DNA of 64,000 bases, taken from the NCBI GenBank assembly GCA_964446835.1, contig CAYUQT010000014.1:1-64000 (forward strand), in the 5' to 3' direction. The stretch is from CAYUQT01 sp964446835 (GTDB lineage Bacteria > Planctomycetota > Phycisphaerae > UBA1845 > JAFGLZ01). Below, in pieces: positions 63,509 through 64,000 of the stretch (positions within the stretch are counted from its first letter, which is position 1; every line of letters starts with the position of its first letter). The notes beneath the pieces were generated by a model. It made no database searches, had not been told where the DNA came from, and worked only from the letters and a program-made list of their open reading frames with translations. A program made the translations under genes and the position numbers.

Positions 63509-63889
63509 TCAGACGGCGTTCTTTGCGTCATACTCCTGGGCGGTCATAAGCGAGGCCAGTGGGGCGAGGTTATCGGCGCGGACTCGGATCATCCAGCCCT
63601 CGTCGTATGGGCTGGAATTGACCAGCCCGGGTTCGTCGGCCAGGCGTTCGTTGATCGCCATGACCTCGCCATCAATGGCAGAGTTGAGTTCGCCGGTTGC
63701 CTTGACCGATTCGATCTCTCCGAAGGGCGTGCCTTCGCCGACTCGCGAACCCACCGCCGGCAAGTCTACGAAGGTTACGTCGGTCAGTTCGTCGGCGGCG
63801 AACTGAGTGATGCCGACTGTTACCACGCTTCCCTGGGCCATAAACCACTCATGGGTGGAGCTGTATTTTCGATCACTGGGCGAAGCCAC
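63509..63889 (-). CDS. gcvH: Glycine cleavage system H protein
   Basis: A 126-residue lipoyl carrier. The lipoylated lysine is in GEIESVKATGELNSAI, the family signature, and YSSTHEWF and VGITQFAADELTDVTFVDLP are also typical. It shuttles the aminomethyl group between P- and T-proteins. The start is a GTG at 63889, eight bases after AGGAGG. It is the first gene of the operon and has a promoter at 63936-63964. Confidence 0.95.
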   Translation of the reverse strand: MASPSDRKYSSTHEWFMAQGSVVTVGITQFAADELTDVTFVDLPAVGSRVGEGTPFGEIESVKATGELNSAIDGEVMAINERLADEPGLVNSSPYDEGWMIRVRADNLAPLASLMTAQEYDAKNAV

Positions 63890-63918
63890 GGTCGTTGCCT
63901 CCTGCTAGGACTCGCTAC

Positions 63919-63964
63919 GTTCACTATGTTGAACGAGACTACGGCGACGGGCGGGGGCTGTCAA
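63919..63964 (-). promoter_or_regulatory. gcv operon promoter with inverted repeat
   Basis: On the minus strand TTGACA (63959-63964) is followed after 17 bp by TAGTCT (63936-63941), giving a start near 63929. An inverted repeat GTTCA-N6-TGAAC (63919-63934) covers that start site and could be a repressor site. The remaining bases to 64000 hold no gene. Confidence 0.55.
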
Positions 63965-64000
63965 GGAACGGTCGCTCATGACCTATGTGTTCGGGCAGGA

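Noticed and set aside
60726..63806. A 1026-codon open frame on the plus strand
   Set aside because: It is exactly antisense to gcvPB, gcvPA and gcvH, which are certain. High GC and codon bias leave the opposite frame open; the translation has no domain and is Gly/Asp/Val-rich shadow sequence.
1..64000. tRNA or rRNA genes
   Set aside because: I looked for T-loop and acceptor-type patterns in the gaps and saw none; a dedicated scan would settle it.

Overview
The window is GC-rich, gene-dense bacterial chromosome. The gene families point to a planctomycete, most likely of the Phycisphaerae or a related lineage. Signs of this are many exported oxidoreductases and carbohydrate enzymes, prepilin-like and DUF6599-type proteins, Tat-signal Gfo/Idh/MocA proteins, numerous lipoproteins, and the split glycine dehydrogenase gcvPA/gcvPB. 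This assignment is inferred from family content only; no rRNA or other phylogenetic marker is present, and I saw no tRNA or CRISPR array.

Layout. 0-15 kb holds household genes: a tiny Lys-rich protein with its own promoter and terminator, a methyltransferase, a HAD-like protein, a lipoprotein hydrolase, trpF, a glucan phosphorylase, a GNAT, a PHP-domain protein, an MFS-PlsC fusion, a TPR protein, a lipoprotein and a beta-CASP nuclease. 15-19 kb holds a hybrid histidine kinase and an exported rhodanese. 18.9-20.2 kb is nearly gene-free and carries a cluster of five degenerate direct repeats. An IS4-type transposase remnant follows. 21.3-26.1 kb is a collinear set of lipoproteins, a GDPD, a glutathionylspermidine synthase-like ligase and a DUF350 membrane protein.

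26-43 kb is a carbohydrate and catabolic region: two convergent Gfo/Idh/MocA oxidoreductases, a very large LamG and six-hairpin glycosidase-like protein, a DUF4160/DUF2442 pair, a GH2 / amidohydrolase / M20 peptidase run, a GH99-like protein, a CoaB domain protein, a second copy of the lipoprotein hydrolase and an MFS transporter.

43.5-46 kb is a small decayed defence-type island: toxin-antitoxin-like DUF2283/DUF4258 genes, two fragments resembling restriction-modification C-terminal tails, a 150-bp palindromic element between them, and an intact TIR-LamG fusion gene with a consensus -10 box. This is the best candidate for an undescribed system.

46-59 kb looks like a polysaccharide utilisation locus for pectin or rhamnogalacturonan-type material: tandem metallo-beta-lactamase, esterase, GH94-like enzyme, GH28-like beta-helix, hexuronate-type MFS, exported TIM-barrel-like protein, SDR and RhaT-like symporter. 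It is followed by a prepilin-like protein. The window ends in a gcvH-gcvPA-gcvPB operon with a recognisable promoter.
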